Shown here piece by piece: positions 1 through 7,800 of a DNA stretch of 64,000 nt. Source of the stretch: CAIVPM01 sp964477265 (lineage in GTDB: Bacteria > Bacteroidota > Bacteroidia > Chitinophagales > Chitinophagaceae); NCBI GenBank assembly GCA_964477265.1, contig CAYZDJ010000013.1, positions 21,902 through 85,901 of the forward strand, written 5' to 3'. The translations under genes and the position numbers were made by a program. The notes beneath the pieces were generated by a model that searched no databases, was not told the DNA's origin, and saw only the letters and a program-made list of their open reading frames with translations. Position 1 is the stretch's first letter. Each line of letters begins with the position of its first letter.

Positions 1-253
1 CATGGCGTATTCAATCCTTTGTTTGCCAACGACCTTTTCTTTTGTTTCACAAAATTTTGTGAGCAGAAGTACCGATGGTAAACAAACCTCGAAGGGTCTG
101 TTTATATGTTCTCTCATCCTTAATTCCTAAAGGGAAATAAGGATGAGTATTTTTATTTCAGAGCTTCTTTTTACTAAACTGTTTTAGTATTGGAAGTTGA
201 TAGTTTATGTAAGAACTTTTTTCTTTTTCTTCGCTGTAGCGAATTAGGAATTT
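1..253 (-). other. Structured spacer downstream of rpsJ in the S10 operon
   Basis: No gene is seen between the rpsJ stop and the window edge. The complement of bases 1-3 is ATG and could be the first codon of the next operon gene, expected by conserved order to be rplC, but only three bases are visible. The spacer holds four separate inverted repeats: 230-243 (TTCGCT/AGCGAA), 173-188 (ACTAAA/TTTAGT), 113-147 (about 16 bp, one mismatch) and 48-61 (a perfect 14-bp palindrome). None is followed by a T-run on the minus strand, so they do not look like ordinary terminators. A regulatory or processing role is inference. Confidence 0.55.
113..147. repeat. Long hairpin in the rpsJ 3' spacer
   Basis: The left arm 113-122 (CTCATCCTTA) pairs perfectly with 138-147 (TAAGGATGAG). 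After one mismatch the pairing continues through about five more positions to a very small loop around 128-131. The loop side carries CTAAAGGG, like the CCCCTAAAGGGG repeat at 9470-9481. It could be an mRNA structure within the ribosomal operon or a copy of a dispersed palindrome. Confidence 0.6.
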
Positions 254-559
254 TTACGCTTTAATTTCTACTTCAACGCCACTTGGTAAATCTAATTTAC
301 TTAAAGCATCTACTGTTCTAGAACTAGAAGTGTAGATATCCAATAATCTTTTGTGTGTGCACAATTGAAATTGTTCTCTACTTTTTTTGTTTACGTGTGG
401 GCTACGAAGAACAGTAAAGATTCTTTTACGAGTTGGTAAAGGAATTGGTCCTGTAACTACGGCACCAGTGCTTCTTACTGTTTTCACAATTTTTTCAGCA
501 GATTTATCTACTAAGTTGTGATCGAAGCTTTGTAATTTAATTCTGATTCTTTGTGACAT
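254..559 (-). CDS. rpsJ: 30S ribosomal protein S10
   Basis: Ribosomal protein S10, a component of the 30S head that in other bacteria also acts as NusE in transcription antitermination. The 101-residue length is normal for the family. The opening RIRIKLQSFDH, the central GPIPLPTRK and the following SPHVNKKSREQF are hallmark S10 segments. It is normally the first gene of the S10 operon, and the rest of that operon should continue beyond the left window edge. The gene upstream on the same strand is an unrelated amidohydrolase, not fusA, so rpsJ probably relies on its own promoter at 589-619. The ATG start at 559 lies about 30 bases after the -7 box, which fits. No Shine-Dalgarno sequence is obvious, as is usual in this phylum. 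Confidence 0.98.
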   Translation of the reverse strand: MSQRIRIKLQSFDHNLVDKSAEKIVKTVRSTGAVVTGPIPLPTRKRIFTVLRSPHVNKKSREQFQLCTHKRLLDIYTSSSRTVDALSKLDLPSGVEVEIKA

Positions 560-588
560 ATACTTTGACCATTTTTACAAATGGGATG

Positions 589-619
589 CAAAAGTAGGGG
601 GATGAATGATACTGGCAAA
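589..619 (-). promoter_or_regulatory. Bacteroidota-type promoter of rpsJ
   Basis: On the minus strand a TTTG -33 element (616-619) is separated by exactly 19 bases from TACTTTTG (589-596). This matches the Bacteroidota primary sigma consensus TTTG-N19-TAnnTTTG. Transcription should start near 582, giving a short leader of about 23 bases before the rpsJ ATG. Confidence 0.8.
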
Positions 620-717
620 TTATTTTTGAAATTATTTTTTATTTTTCTGAGAAAAGATTTTATAACACAAGACTAAGTTGAGCATTCTATATAGGAAATG
701 AGTTTCATATTTATAAT

Positions 718-884
718 TCGCAAGCCATATTATATTGCTTGAAGCAATAAAATGCAACTGCCGAAACTACAAGTTTCGCAGAGCAGAGCAAAGGACGCAA
801 TAGTTATTTTATTTCTTCTCCCCTTTTCCATAGTCAAATACCAACTGGCAAAAGGCTTTTACACCAACATCTAACCTGCTGTCA
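718..884. repeat. Direct repeat, copy 1 (duplicated amidohydrolase 3' end and flank)
   Basis: This 167-bp segment is repeated at 916-1082, with a period of 198 bp. The non-coding part (718-808) looks identical in both copies, and about five substitutions fall in the part matching the gene end. The copies contain short palindromes, TATTGCTT/AAGCAATA and CGAAACT/AGTTTCG. The unique 31-base segment between the copies carries part of another palindrome, CGAGGCT/AGCCTCG (902-918), which runs into copy 2. Confidence 0.9.
809..884 (-). pseudogene. C-terminal remnant of an M20 amidohydrolase gene
   Basis: Read on the minus strand this segment encodes DSRLDVGVKAFCQLVFDYGK followed by GEKK and a stop. 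The intact gene at 1007-2302 ends with the same residues except VAKK. Two of the nucleotide differences are synonymous (GTA/GTG Val and GAC/GAT Asp), as expected if this was once the end of a second working gene. Upstream of position 884 the homology stops abruptly. It is either the leftover of a deleted tandem paralogue or a partial duplication. Confidence 0.75.
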
Positions 885-915
885 CCCCAGCCCCAGCTCT
901 TCGAGGCTTGTAGCC

Positions 916-1082
916 TCGCAAGCCATATTATATTGCTTGAAGCAATAAAATGCAACTGCCGAAACTACAAGTTTCGCAGAGCAGAGCAAAGGACGCAATA
1001 GTTATTTTATTTCTTTGCCACTTTTCCATAATCAAACACCAACTGGCAAAAGGCTTTTACACCAACATCTAACCTGCTGTCA
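916..1082. repeat. Direct repeat, copy 2 (includes the true end of the amidohydrolase gene)
   Basis: Second copy of the 167-bp repeat. Bases 1007-1082 are the last 25 codons and stop of the amidohydrolase, and 916-1006 is its 3' flank with the palindromes described for copy 1. Confidence 0.9.
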
Positions 1083-2302
1083 TCAACATAAAAATCTGGT
1101 GTGTGGTGGCTGGGTGCCTGCTCCATTTTAAGTGCAGGGTTGCGTGCCCCTAAATAAAAAAAGAATGCAGGAATATTTTCTCCATAAAAACTAAAGTCTT
1201 CCCCACCAGTAACCCAAGGAGTAAGAATTACGTTTTCTTTTCCTGCTGCCGTTTGTAGGCTTGGCAAAGATTTTTCTACAAGCTTAGGGTCGTTATAAGT
1301 AACCAAGGTTTTGCTATCAATATTTACCTCAACTGTTGCATTGCTTGCTGCTGCTATGTTTGTGGCAGTTTGTTTAATCCTGTTATGCACATCCAATCTC
1401 ATTTTTGCGTCAAGTGTTCTTATGGTTCCTTCAAGCATTGCTTCTTCTGGCACAATATTAAAACGCACGCCACTTTGTATTTTACCAACAGTAATAACCA
1501 CAGGTGCTTTTATAATATCCTCTTGCCTGCTAACAATAGTTTGCAACCCTTGAATAATTTGTGCAGAAACACTGATTGGGTCAACACCATCCCAAGGCGT
1601 TGCACCATGTGCTTGTTTGCCCTTTACTTTTATGGTAAATAAATCTGCACTTGCCATAAAAGCTTCTGGCTTATAATAAATTTTTGCTGTATCGCCCCAT
1701 GCTTCAATGTGCAAACCAAATATTGCATCAGGTTTTGGGTTATCTAAACAACCTTCTTTTATCATCAGCTTTGCACCACCTTCTTCGCCACTTGGTGCAC
1801 CTTCTTCTGCTGGTTGAAACAGAAAAACAATTGTACCAGTTAGTTCATTTTTTAATTTAGTTAAAATAGTTGCTGTACCTAAAAGTATTGCTGTGTGTGC
1901 ATCATGGCCACAGGCATGCATTACTCCTACCTCTGCCCCATTATAATTTGTTTTAGCTGTAGATTTAAATGCCAAATCGTTTCTTTCTGTTACTGGCAAA
2001 GCATCAATATCTGCACGCAATGCAATGGTAGCACCAGGTTTATTGGTTTTTAAAATGGCTACAACACCAGTCTTTGCAAGCTTTCTAACTTCTAAACCCA
2101 AACCTTGCAGATAATTATAAATCTTTTCCTGTGTTTTAAATTCCCTGTTACTCAGTTCAGGGTTTTTATGAAAATCTCTACGCCATTCAACTACTTTGGG
2201 CATAATATCTTTCACAGTCTGTATATAATTCTTAGGTTGATTTTGAGAAAAGGAAATAAAAGGCATTGCAACAAGCAATACTAATGTAGCAGTTATTTTC
2301 AT
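1007..2302 (-). CDS. Secreted M20 family amidohydrolase
   Basis: A zinc-type metallohydrolase of the M20D group (hippurate hydrolase / N-acyl-amino-acid amidohydrolase / IAA-amino-acid hydrolase type), which cleaves the amide bond of N-acylated amino acids. The 431-residue length is usual. Residues 1-19 form a signal peptide ending at FSQ, so the enzyme is probably periplasmic or exported, whereas many relatives are cytosolic. Metal-binding motifs are visible: MHACGHDAHTA near residues 125-135, PAEEG near 165 and GGEDFSFY near 370. The dimerisation domain lies between the last two. The exact substrate cannot be read from sequence. Its 3' end is duplicated immediately downstream (809-884). The ATG start at 2302 is supported by the signal peptide beginning right there. 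The next gene upstream, trmN6, is 45 bases away on the same strand. Confidence 0.92.
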   Translation of the reverse strand: MKITATLVLLVAMPFISFSQNQPKNYIQTVKDIMPKVVEWRRDFHKNPELSNREFKTQEKIYNYLQGLGLEVRKLAKTGVVAILKTNKPGATIALRADIDALPVTERNDLAFKSTAKTNYNGAEVGVMHACGHDAHTAILLGTATILTKLKNELTGTIVFLFQPAEEGAPSGEEGGAKLMIKEGCLDNPKPDAIFGLHIEAWGDTAKIYYKPEAFMASADLFTIKVKGKQAHGATPWDGVDPISVSAQIIQGLQTIVSRQEDIIKAPVVITVGKIQSGVRFNIVPEEAMLEGTIRTLDAKMRLDVHNRIKQTATNIAAASNATVEVNIDSKTLVTYNDPKLVEKSLPSLQTAAGKENVILTPWVTGGEDFSFYGENIPAFFFYLGARNPALKMEQAPSHHTPDFYVDDSRLDVGVKAFCQLVFDYGKVAKK

Positions 2303-2347
2303 ATGTTTATTTTAAGTGCTAAAGATAGAAAATGTTATGACACAATT

Positions 2348-3055
2348 TTACAAAAACAAATAGTAATCTTTTAGTAATTCACCAAACTCTTTGCTGTATT
2401 GGCTTGCATCATCTTTAATAAATAATTCCATCGTTTCAATTTTACTTTCGTGAAAAGAGAAAAACAAAACAGTTCTAAAAAAAGAATGGGATATTGTTTG
2501 TTTAATATTGAATATGGTATTCACAAATAAATTACTTGCTGTTGCAATATTTATAAACTCTTCTTTGGCATAATGAGGAATAAGGACAGCAAAAAAACCT
2601 TTGCTATCAAGCATTTCAACTACTTTGGCAACTAACAATGAATAACTCAACTCATCATTATGCATAGCAGTATTTCTTTCTTCAATATTGCTTTTTAAAC
2701 TATTTTTAAAAAATGGAGGATTGGAAATAATAAGGTCGTATTTTTTTGTAGTGGCAAAGCTTCCAATATTCTCGTGAATAACATTGATATTGGCAAATGG
2801 AACGCTTGCAATATTTTCTTTTGATTGTATGTAAGCATTCTCATTTAACTCAATAGCATCAATAGTTGCAGCATTTTTTTGTGCATACATTAAACTTAAT
2901 AAACCTGTGCCACTACCAATGTCTAATACTTCTTTCTTATTGGGTAAATAATGAGAAATAATTGTACCAAACAAGCAACTATCTGTGCAAACTTTCATGG
3001 CACATTTATCTTGTTGTATTGTAAATTGTTTAAATGAAAAGTAGTTATTTGGCAT
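2348..3055 (-). CDS. trmN6: tRNA1(Val) adenine-N6-methyltransferase
   Basis: A YfiC/TrmN6-type methyltransferase that modifies A37 of tRNA-Val using S-adenosylmethionine. The 235-residue protein has the Rossmann-fold SAM site DIGSGTGLLSL (about residues 41-51) and the catalytic NPPF motif (ISNPPFF, near 110), which marks N6-adenine methylation. The N-terminal FSFKQFTIQQDKCAMKV is typical of the family. The ATG at 3055 is the only sensible start. It is the second gene in a minus-strand run with the amidohydrolase, separated from the upstream protease by a perfect palindrome at 3097-3122. Confidence 0.9.
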   Translation of the reverse strand: MPNNYFSFKQFTIQQDKCAMKVCTDSCLFGTIISHYLPNKKEVLDIGSGTGLLSLMYAQKNAATIDAIELNENAYIQSKENIASVPFANINVIHENIGSFATTKKYDLIISNPPFFKNSLKSNIEERNTAMHNDELSYSLLVAKVVEMLDSKGFFAVLIPHYAKEEFINIATASNLFVNTIFNIKQTISHSFFRTVLFFSFHESKIETMELFIKDDASQYSKEFGELLKDYYLFL

Positions 3056-3096
3056 TTGTTAAATAATATAAAATTATTGACATTTTTATAAATAAT

Positions 3097-3122
3097 TAGC
3101 CCACGATTTAAATCGTGGGCTA
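3097..3122. repeat. 26-bp perfect palindrome (REP-like)
   Basis: Each half carries TAGCCCACGATTT and its complement, giving an unbroken 13-bp self-complementary arm pair with no spacer. It lies between the protease stop (3150) and the trmN6 start (3055). Palindromes of this GC-rich-arm type recur between genes in Bacteroidota genomes. It has no T-run and is a poor terminator. Confidence 0.8.
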
Positions 3123-3149
3123 CAATATATTTTACGATTTACAGTTTAA

Positions 3150-5309
3150 TTAATACGACACACTAGACTTGTTCAAACCATTATCTATCATAGCTTTCAT
3201 TACATTCATAGTCTCGCTTAAATATAAATCTGTTTTTAAATTCTTTAACCAAGCTTGGTACCTCTCTCCTTTTGCTTTATCAGGATTATTGTAAAATTTA
3301 TCGTAATCATCTTTAGTAACATCCATATTCAATTCTGTTTTTGCTTTAAGCACACTTGTGTTTTGTGCTACAGTTGCTGCAACATTTTTTTGATACTCTT
3401 TGTACTTGTTAAGCTCTAAACTTCTTGGTTCATCTTGTTTTTTGCTTAACCATGCAGTATTATCTTTAATAAGTTTAAATGTAGGATTAACAGCTATTGC
3501 ATCATTTTCTGTTTTAACAATTGCAGCATTTTTTGCATTGTCTTTGCAAAGTGTATAAGTAGCTTTTGGTATATTATCCCAAACCAATGCACTTGGATTA
3601 TCCTTTTCTCTTATTTTCAAATAATCGTAAATATCTGGTATCACAACATCTGGCGTAACGCCTTTCAGTTGCGTGCTTCCACCATTTATTCTATAAAATT
3701 TCTGAAAAGTAATTTTCACAGAACCCATATCTGTAGTTGGTGTTGATGAAAATGAAAAAGGATTGTTTAATGGCATCTGTTTTTGTACAGTTCCTTTACC
3801 ATAAGTTGATGAACTACCAACAATAATCCCACGTCCATAATCTTGTATAGCAGCAGCAAAAATTTCACTGGCACTTGCACTTAACTCATTTACCATAACT
3901 ACCAAAGGTCCATCATATAACACTCTTGTATCTTTATCTTCAAGTGGTTTTGCAACACCACTTTTATCTCTAACTTGCACAATTGGCCCACTTGGAATAA
4001 ATAAACCAACCATATTAATAACATCTTGCAAAGAGCCGCCACCATTGAATCTTAAATCAAGTGTAATGCCTTTAACACCTGCTGCTTTTAGTTTAATTAC
4101 TTCATTAGCCACATCTTCGCTGCATCTTGCACCATTAGCGTTATAAAAGTCTGCGTAAAACTCTGGTAAATAAATATAACCAATTTTATCGCCATTAGCT
4201 TCAGTTACAACTGCACTTCTTGCAAAGCCTTCATCCTGCACAATTTCAGCTCTTGTTAAAGTAACTACTTTCGAAGTTCCATCTTGCTTTTTCATAGTCA
4301 ATCTTACTTCACTATCCTTTTTTCCTCTAATTAATTTTACAGCATCTTCAATAGAATAACCAGTAATTTCAACAGTTTCAGGGTCGTTGCCTTGAGCCAC
4401 TTTTTCTATAATATCTCCAACCACAATTTCACCACTACGCTGTGCAGGATAATTAGGCATTAATGCTGCAATTTTAATGTTACCATCTGTTTCTTGCAAT
4501 TGTGCTCCAATACCATAAAAACGTTTACTCATATCCTCATCAAATGCACGTTTTTCAACAGGTGCAAAGTAATCTGTGTGAGGATCCATTTGTGTTGTAA
4601 TAAGATTTACATAACTGTTAAATCTTTCATCATCTGTAAATTTTGTTTTTATTCTGTTATATATTTTATCAATAGCTTTTTGCACTTTAGCTCTGGCTTC
4701 AATCTCAAGCTGGGCATTGGTTTTATTCTTTACACTATCTATCACACTTTTATCTCTTTGGTCAAGTAAATCAGCATATCTTTCCAAAGTCATCAATTTC
4801 AATTTTTTTCTAAGCCTGTCTTTTTTATCAGCTTCGGTTTTTGCAAATGGCAATTTATCTCCATCAATTACATAAGATTCATCTATAGTAAAATCAAATG
4901 GTTTACCCAATATCTCTTTTTGTTGTGCAATCACTTCATCAGTTCTTTTATTGTATAAAATATTTAATGCAGGAATAAAATCAAAAGCTTCGCCATGCAT
5001 TTCATTGTCTAAAGTTGCTTCATATTTTTTTAAGCTATTTACATCAGCTTCAGTAAACAAAATCCTGTCACCATCAAGCTCATCTAAATATTTAAAAAAT
5101 ATTTTTTTTGAAAAACTATCATCAATTTTTTGTGGGGCATAATGTTGTTTTTCTAGTAAATCAACAACAGTAGTAAGCAATTTTTGTTTAGGATTATCGC
5201 TACCAAGTGTATTACTTTTTGTAAATGCAACAAACGAAATACCTACCAATAACACAGCTATTAGCACCAGACCTTTTGTACTCTTCATAAATGTCAAAAT
5301 TTTGTTCAT
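3150..5309 (-). CDS. prc: Carboxy-terminal processing (tail-specific) protease, S41 family
   Basis: A periplasmic serine protease of the Tsp/Prc family that degrades or trims proteins from their C-termini. I place the start at ATG 5309 (719 residues). A longer reading from TTG 5333 is open, but a TACTTTTG -7-like box at 5320-5327 lies after that codon, so the longer form would start upstream of its own promoter. A hydrophobic anchor or signal follows at about residues 10-30. The N-terminal Tsp helical region reaches to about 240. The PDZ domain covers about 255-340 (GIGAQLQETDG, GEIVVGDIIEKV). The peptidase core shows the catalytic serine in SASASEIFAAA and the lysine in YGKGTVQ. The C-terminal DUF3340-like region fits Prc of E. 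coli size. It is convergent with nothing and divergent from glnS. Confidence 0.93.
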   Translation of the reverse strand: MNKILTFMKSTKGLVLIAVLLVGISFVAFTKSNTLGSDNPKQKLLTTVVDLLEKQHYAPQKIDDSFSKKIFFKYLDELDGDRILFTEADVNSLKKYEATLDNEMHGEAFDFIPALNILYNKRTDEVIAQQKEILGKPFDFTIDESYVIDGDKLPFAKTEADKKDRLRKKLKLMTLERYADLLDQRDKSVIDSVKNKTNAQLEIEARAKVQKAIDKIYNRIKTKFTDDERFNSYVNLITTQMDPHTDYFAPVEKRAFDEDMSKRFYGIGAQLQETDGNIKIAALMPNYPAQRSGEIVVGDIIEKVAQGNDPETVEITGYSIEDAVKLIRGKKDSEVRLTMKKQDGTSKVVTLTRAEIVQDEGFARSAVVTEANGDKIGYIYLPEFYADFYNANGARCSEDVANEVIKLKAAGVKGITLDLRFNGGGSLQDVINMVGLFIPSGPIVQVRDKSGVAKPLEDKDTRVLYDGPLVVMVNELSASASEIFAAAIQDYGRGIIVGSSSTYGKGTVQKQMPLNNPFSFSSTPTTDMGSVKITFQKFYRINGGSTQLKGVTPDVVIPDIYDYLKIREKDNPSALVWDNIPKATYTLCKDNAKNAAIVKTENDAIAVNPTFKLIKDNTAWLSKKQDEPRSLELNKYKEYQKNVAATVAQNTSVLKAKTELNMDVTKDDYDKFYNNPDKAKGERYQAWLKNLKTDLYLSETMNVMKAMIDNGLNKSSVSY

Positions 5310-5533
5310 ATAATGTTTCCAAAAGTAAAGCAAAAAAGAATTGAGACTGATTTGTTCAAAATTTTAAGAAAGGTTTTAGAAATTATAGCCACGAATGCAA
5401 AAATACACCTGTGTTATTTGAGGTATCTGTGAGAAATAATTTCAAAAGACTACTTAATCCTTAAAACATTTATCCAAACTCATAAATTTGCAGCTCCATA
5501 TAATTAGCAACTAAACTTTTTAAAGCAACATAA

Positions 5534-7186
5534 ATGAGCGAAGAAAAAAGCTTGAATTTTATTGAAGAAATTATTGAAAATGATTTAGCCAGTGGCAAAT
5601 ACAATTCAATTGTAACAAGGTTTCCACCAGAGCCTAATGGTTATTTGCACATGGGGCATGCATCTTCTATTTGTTTAAATTTTGGTTTAACACAAAAGTT
5701 TCAAGGTTATACTAATTTACGATTTGATGATACTAACCCTGTAACAGAAGATACTGAATATGTAGAGAGTATTAAAGAAGATATTAAATGGTTGGGCTTT
5801 ACCTGGAAGAATGAATACTATGCAAGCGACTATTTTGAGCAATTGTATCAATACGCTGTAACCCTTATCAATAATGGACTTGCTTATGTTGATGACAATA
5901 CAGCAGAACAAATTGCCATTGAAAAAGGTACGCCCACTAAAGCTGGTGTTGACAGTAAATTTAGGAATAGAAGTATAGAAGAAAACCTTCAATTATTTAC
6001 ACAAATGCGTGAAGGTAAATTCGCAGATGGGGAAAAAGTGCTACGAGCAAAGATTGATATGGCATCTACAAATATGCTGATGCGTGACCCAATTATTTAC
6101 AGGATAAAACATGCACATCATCATAGAACTGGCGATGCTTGGTGCATTTACCCAATGTACGATTTTGCACATGGGCAAAGCGATTCCATTGAAAATATTA
6201 CCCACAGCATTTGCACTTTAGAGTTTGTGCCACATAGGGAATTGTATGACTGGCTGATTGAAAAACTTGAAATTTATCCTTCGCATCAATATGAATTTGC
6301 ACGTAGGAATTTGAACTACACAGTAATGAGTAAACGTAAATTATTGCGTTTGGTAAATGAAGGTTTTGTAACTGGTTGGGATGATCCTAGAATGCCAACA
6401 ATAAGTGCTATGAGAAGGCGTGGTTATTTGCCACAAAGTATAAGGGAATTTTGCAGCAGGATTGGTATTGCAAAACGAGAAAACATAGTGGACATAGGAC
6501 TTTTAGAGTTTTGTGTGCGTGAAGATTTAAACAAAGAGTCTTTAAGAAGAATGGTAGTTTTTGAACCTTTAAAAGTTACTATTACCAATTTAGAAGCAGA
6601 TGAAACAGTGCATATAGAAAACAATCCTGAAGATGAAAATGGAGGTAATAGGGAAGTGTTGTTTAGTAAAGAAATTTATATAGAACAAGAAGATTTTATG
6701 GAAGTGCCCCCTAAAAAATATTTCAGGCTTGCACCAGGACAAATGGTACGTTTAAAAGGTGCTTATATTATACAATGCGATGAAGTTTTAAAAGATACTG
6801 ATGGAAACATTGTAGAATTAAAATGCAGCTACATTGCCAATAGCAAAAGTGGCAACGATACAAGTGGCGTTGCTGTTAAAAGCACCATACATTGGGTAAG
6901 TGCAAAAGAGAATGTAAATGTGCAAATAAATTTATACGACAGGTTATTTAAAGTAGAAGATGTTGATGGTGCTGAAGGTGAGTTTCAGGAACATATTAAT
7001 ACGAACAGTTTACAAATAATACCAAATGCCATTGCTGAAAAAGCTTTACTGCAAAGCACTTTAGACGAACGTTATCAATTTTTGCGTAAAGGATATTTTT
7101 GTTTAGATAAAAATTCTACGACAGATAAACCAATATTTAACAGAACTGTTACATTGAAAGACACCTGGGCAAAAGTGAGTAAATAG
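5534..7186 (+). CDS. glnS: Glutaminyl-tRNA synthetase
   Basis: Charges tRNA-Gln with glutamine directly. Class I synthetase signatures are present: PPEPNGYLHMGHA with the HIGH motif as HMGH (about residues 39-42) and the KMSKS motif as MSKRK (about 265-269). The 550-residue length equals the E. coli enzyme plus little else, and the C-terminal half carries the beta-barrel anticodon-binding domains. GlnRS separates from GluRS by FDDTNP and the QSDSIENITHS region, both seen here. A true GluRS gene lies at 40862. A TAAATTTG box at 5483-5490 matches the -7 consensus, without a good -33 element. The start is ATG 5534. Confidence 0.97.
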   Translation: MSEEKSLNFIEEIIENDLASGKYNSIVTRFPPEPNGYLHMGHASSICLNFGLTQKFQGYTNLRFDDTNPVTEDTEYVESIKEDIKWLGFTWKNEYYASDYFEQLYQYAVTLINNGLAYVDDNTAEQIAIEKGTPTKAGVDSKFRNRSIEENLQLFTQMREGKFADGEKVLRAKIDMASTNMLMRDPIIYRIKHAHHHRTGDAWCIYPMYDFAHGQSDSIENITHSICTLEFVPHRELYDWLIEKLEIYPSHQYEFARRNLNYTVMSKRKLLRLVNEGFVTGWDDPRMPTISAMRRRGYLPQSIREFCSRIGIAKRENIVDIGLLEFCVREDLNKESLRRMVVFEPLKVTITNLEADETVHIENNPEDENGGNREVLFSKEIYIEQEDFMEVPPKKYFRLAPGQMVRLKGAYIIQCDEVLKDTDGNIVELKCSYIANSKSGNDTSGVAVKSTIHWVSAKENVNVQINLYDRLFKVEDVDGAEGEFQEHINTNSLQIIPNAIAEKALLQSTLDERYQFLRKGYFCLDKNSTTDKPIFNRTVTLKDTWAKVSK

Positions 7187-7213
7187 ATTGTTGACAATAA
7201 TTATTCTTAAGTA

Positions 7214-7558
7214 ATGAAATTAAAAAAAACTATTTTCTTATTACTCTCTATTTTTTGTTCTTCATTACTTGTTAGCTTTATAGGAAAATTATTGCGAGAA
7301 AGTAAATTTTTAGGCTATAACAATATTGAATACACATACTCAAGAACTGCTTATTTTATAAACTATCTTGAATTTTTTTTAATCATTTCTTTGCCTTTTT
7401 TCGTAGTAGAGTGTGTTTATATAATGACGGGAAGAGTTAGCAATTTAAAATTAAATCTTTTACAAAAAACTATATATACATTTTTCTTGATAACTGCTCC
7501 ATTGCTTTTGATTATTGTTTTTACGTTTGGAATTACAGTAGATATAGAAGTTGTTTAA
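7214..7558 (+). CDS. Small hypothetical membrane protein
   Basis: A 114-residue protein I do not recognise. Three hydrophobic segments, at about residues 5-25, 47-72 and 86-108, indicate an integral inner-membrane protein. The first could instead be a signal sequence. It starts with ATG 27 bases after the glnS stop and is probably cotranscribed. There are no conserved motifs, cysteine pairs or charged catalytic patches that point to a function. Codon use is AT-rich like its neighbours. Confidence 0.6.
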   Translation: MKLKKTIFLLLSIFCSSLLVSFIGKLLRESKFLGYNNIEYTYSRTAYFINYLEFFLIISLPFFVVECVYIMTGRVSNLKLNLLQKTIYTFFLITAPLLLIIVFTFGITVDIEVV

Positions 7559-7593
7559 AATTTAGTTTATTGAAAATAAACAAAATATATTTA

Positions 7594-7695
7594 TTAACCG
7601 CAGAGCAACGCAAAGTAGGAAACGCAGAGTTGGCAAAGGGTTAGGTAAATTCTTTGCGATTTCTTTGCGAAAACCTTTGTGTACTTTGCGGTTAA
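7594..7695. repeat. Degenerate inverted-repeat element
   Basis: The ends TTAACCGCAGAG and (complement) TTAACCGCAAAG are inverted. The arms continue with repeated cgcaaag words on the left and their complements (ctttgcg) on the right over about 45 bp each. The whole unit fills most of the gap between the small membrane gene and plsC. It encodes nothing. It resembles a non-autonomous, MITE-like or folded intergenic repeat. A similar element lies at 29215-29304. Confidence 0.65.
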
Positions 7696-7800
7696 AATAA
7701 TGTTAAACAACTTCATAATGTTAATCTATAATTTGATTCTTATTTTTTTATATTGTTTTGCAATTCATAAAACTTATGACAAACTTAAAAAAATATTAAA

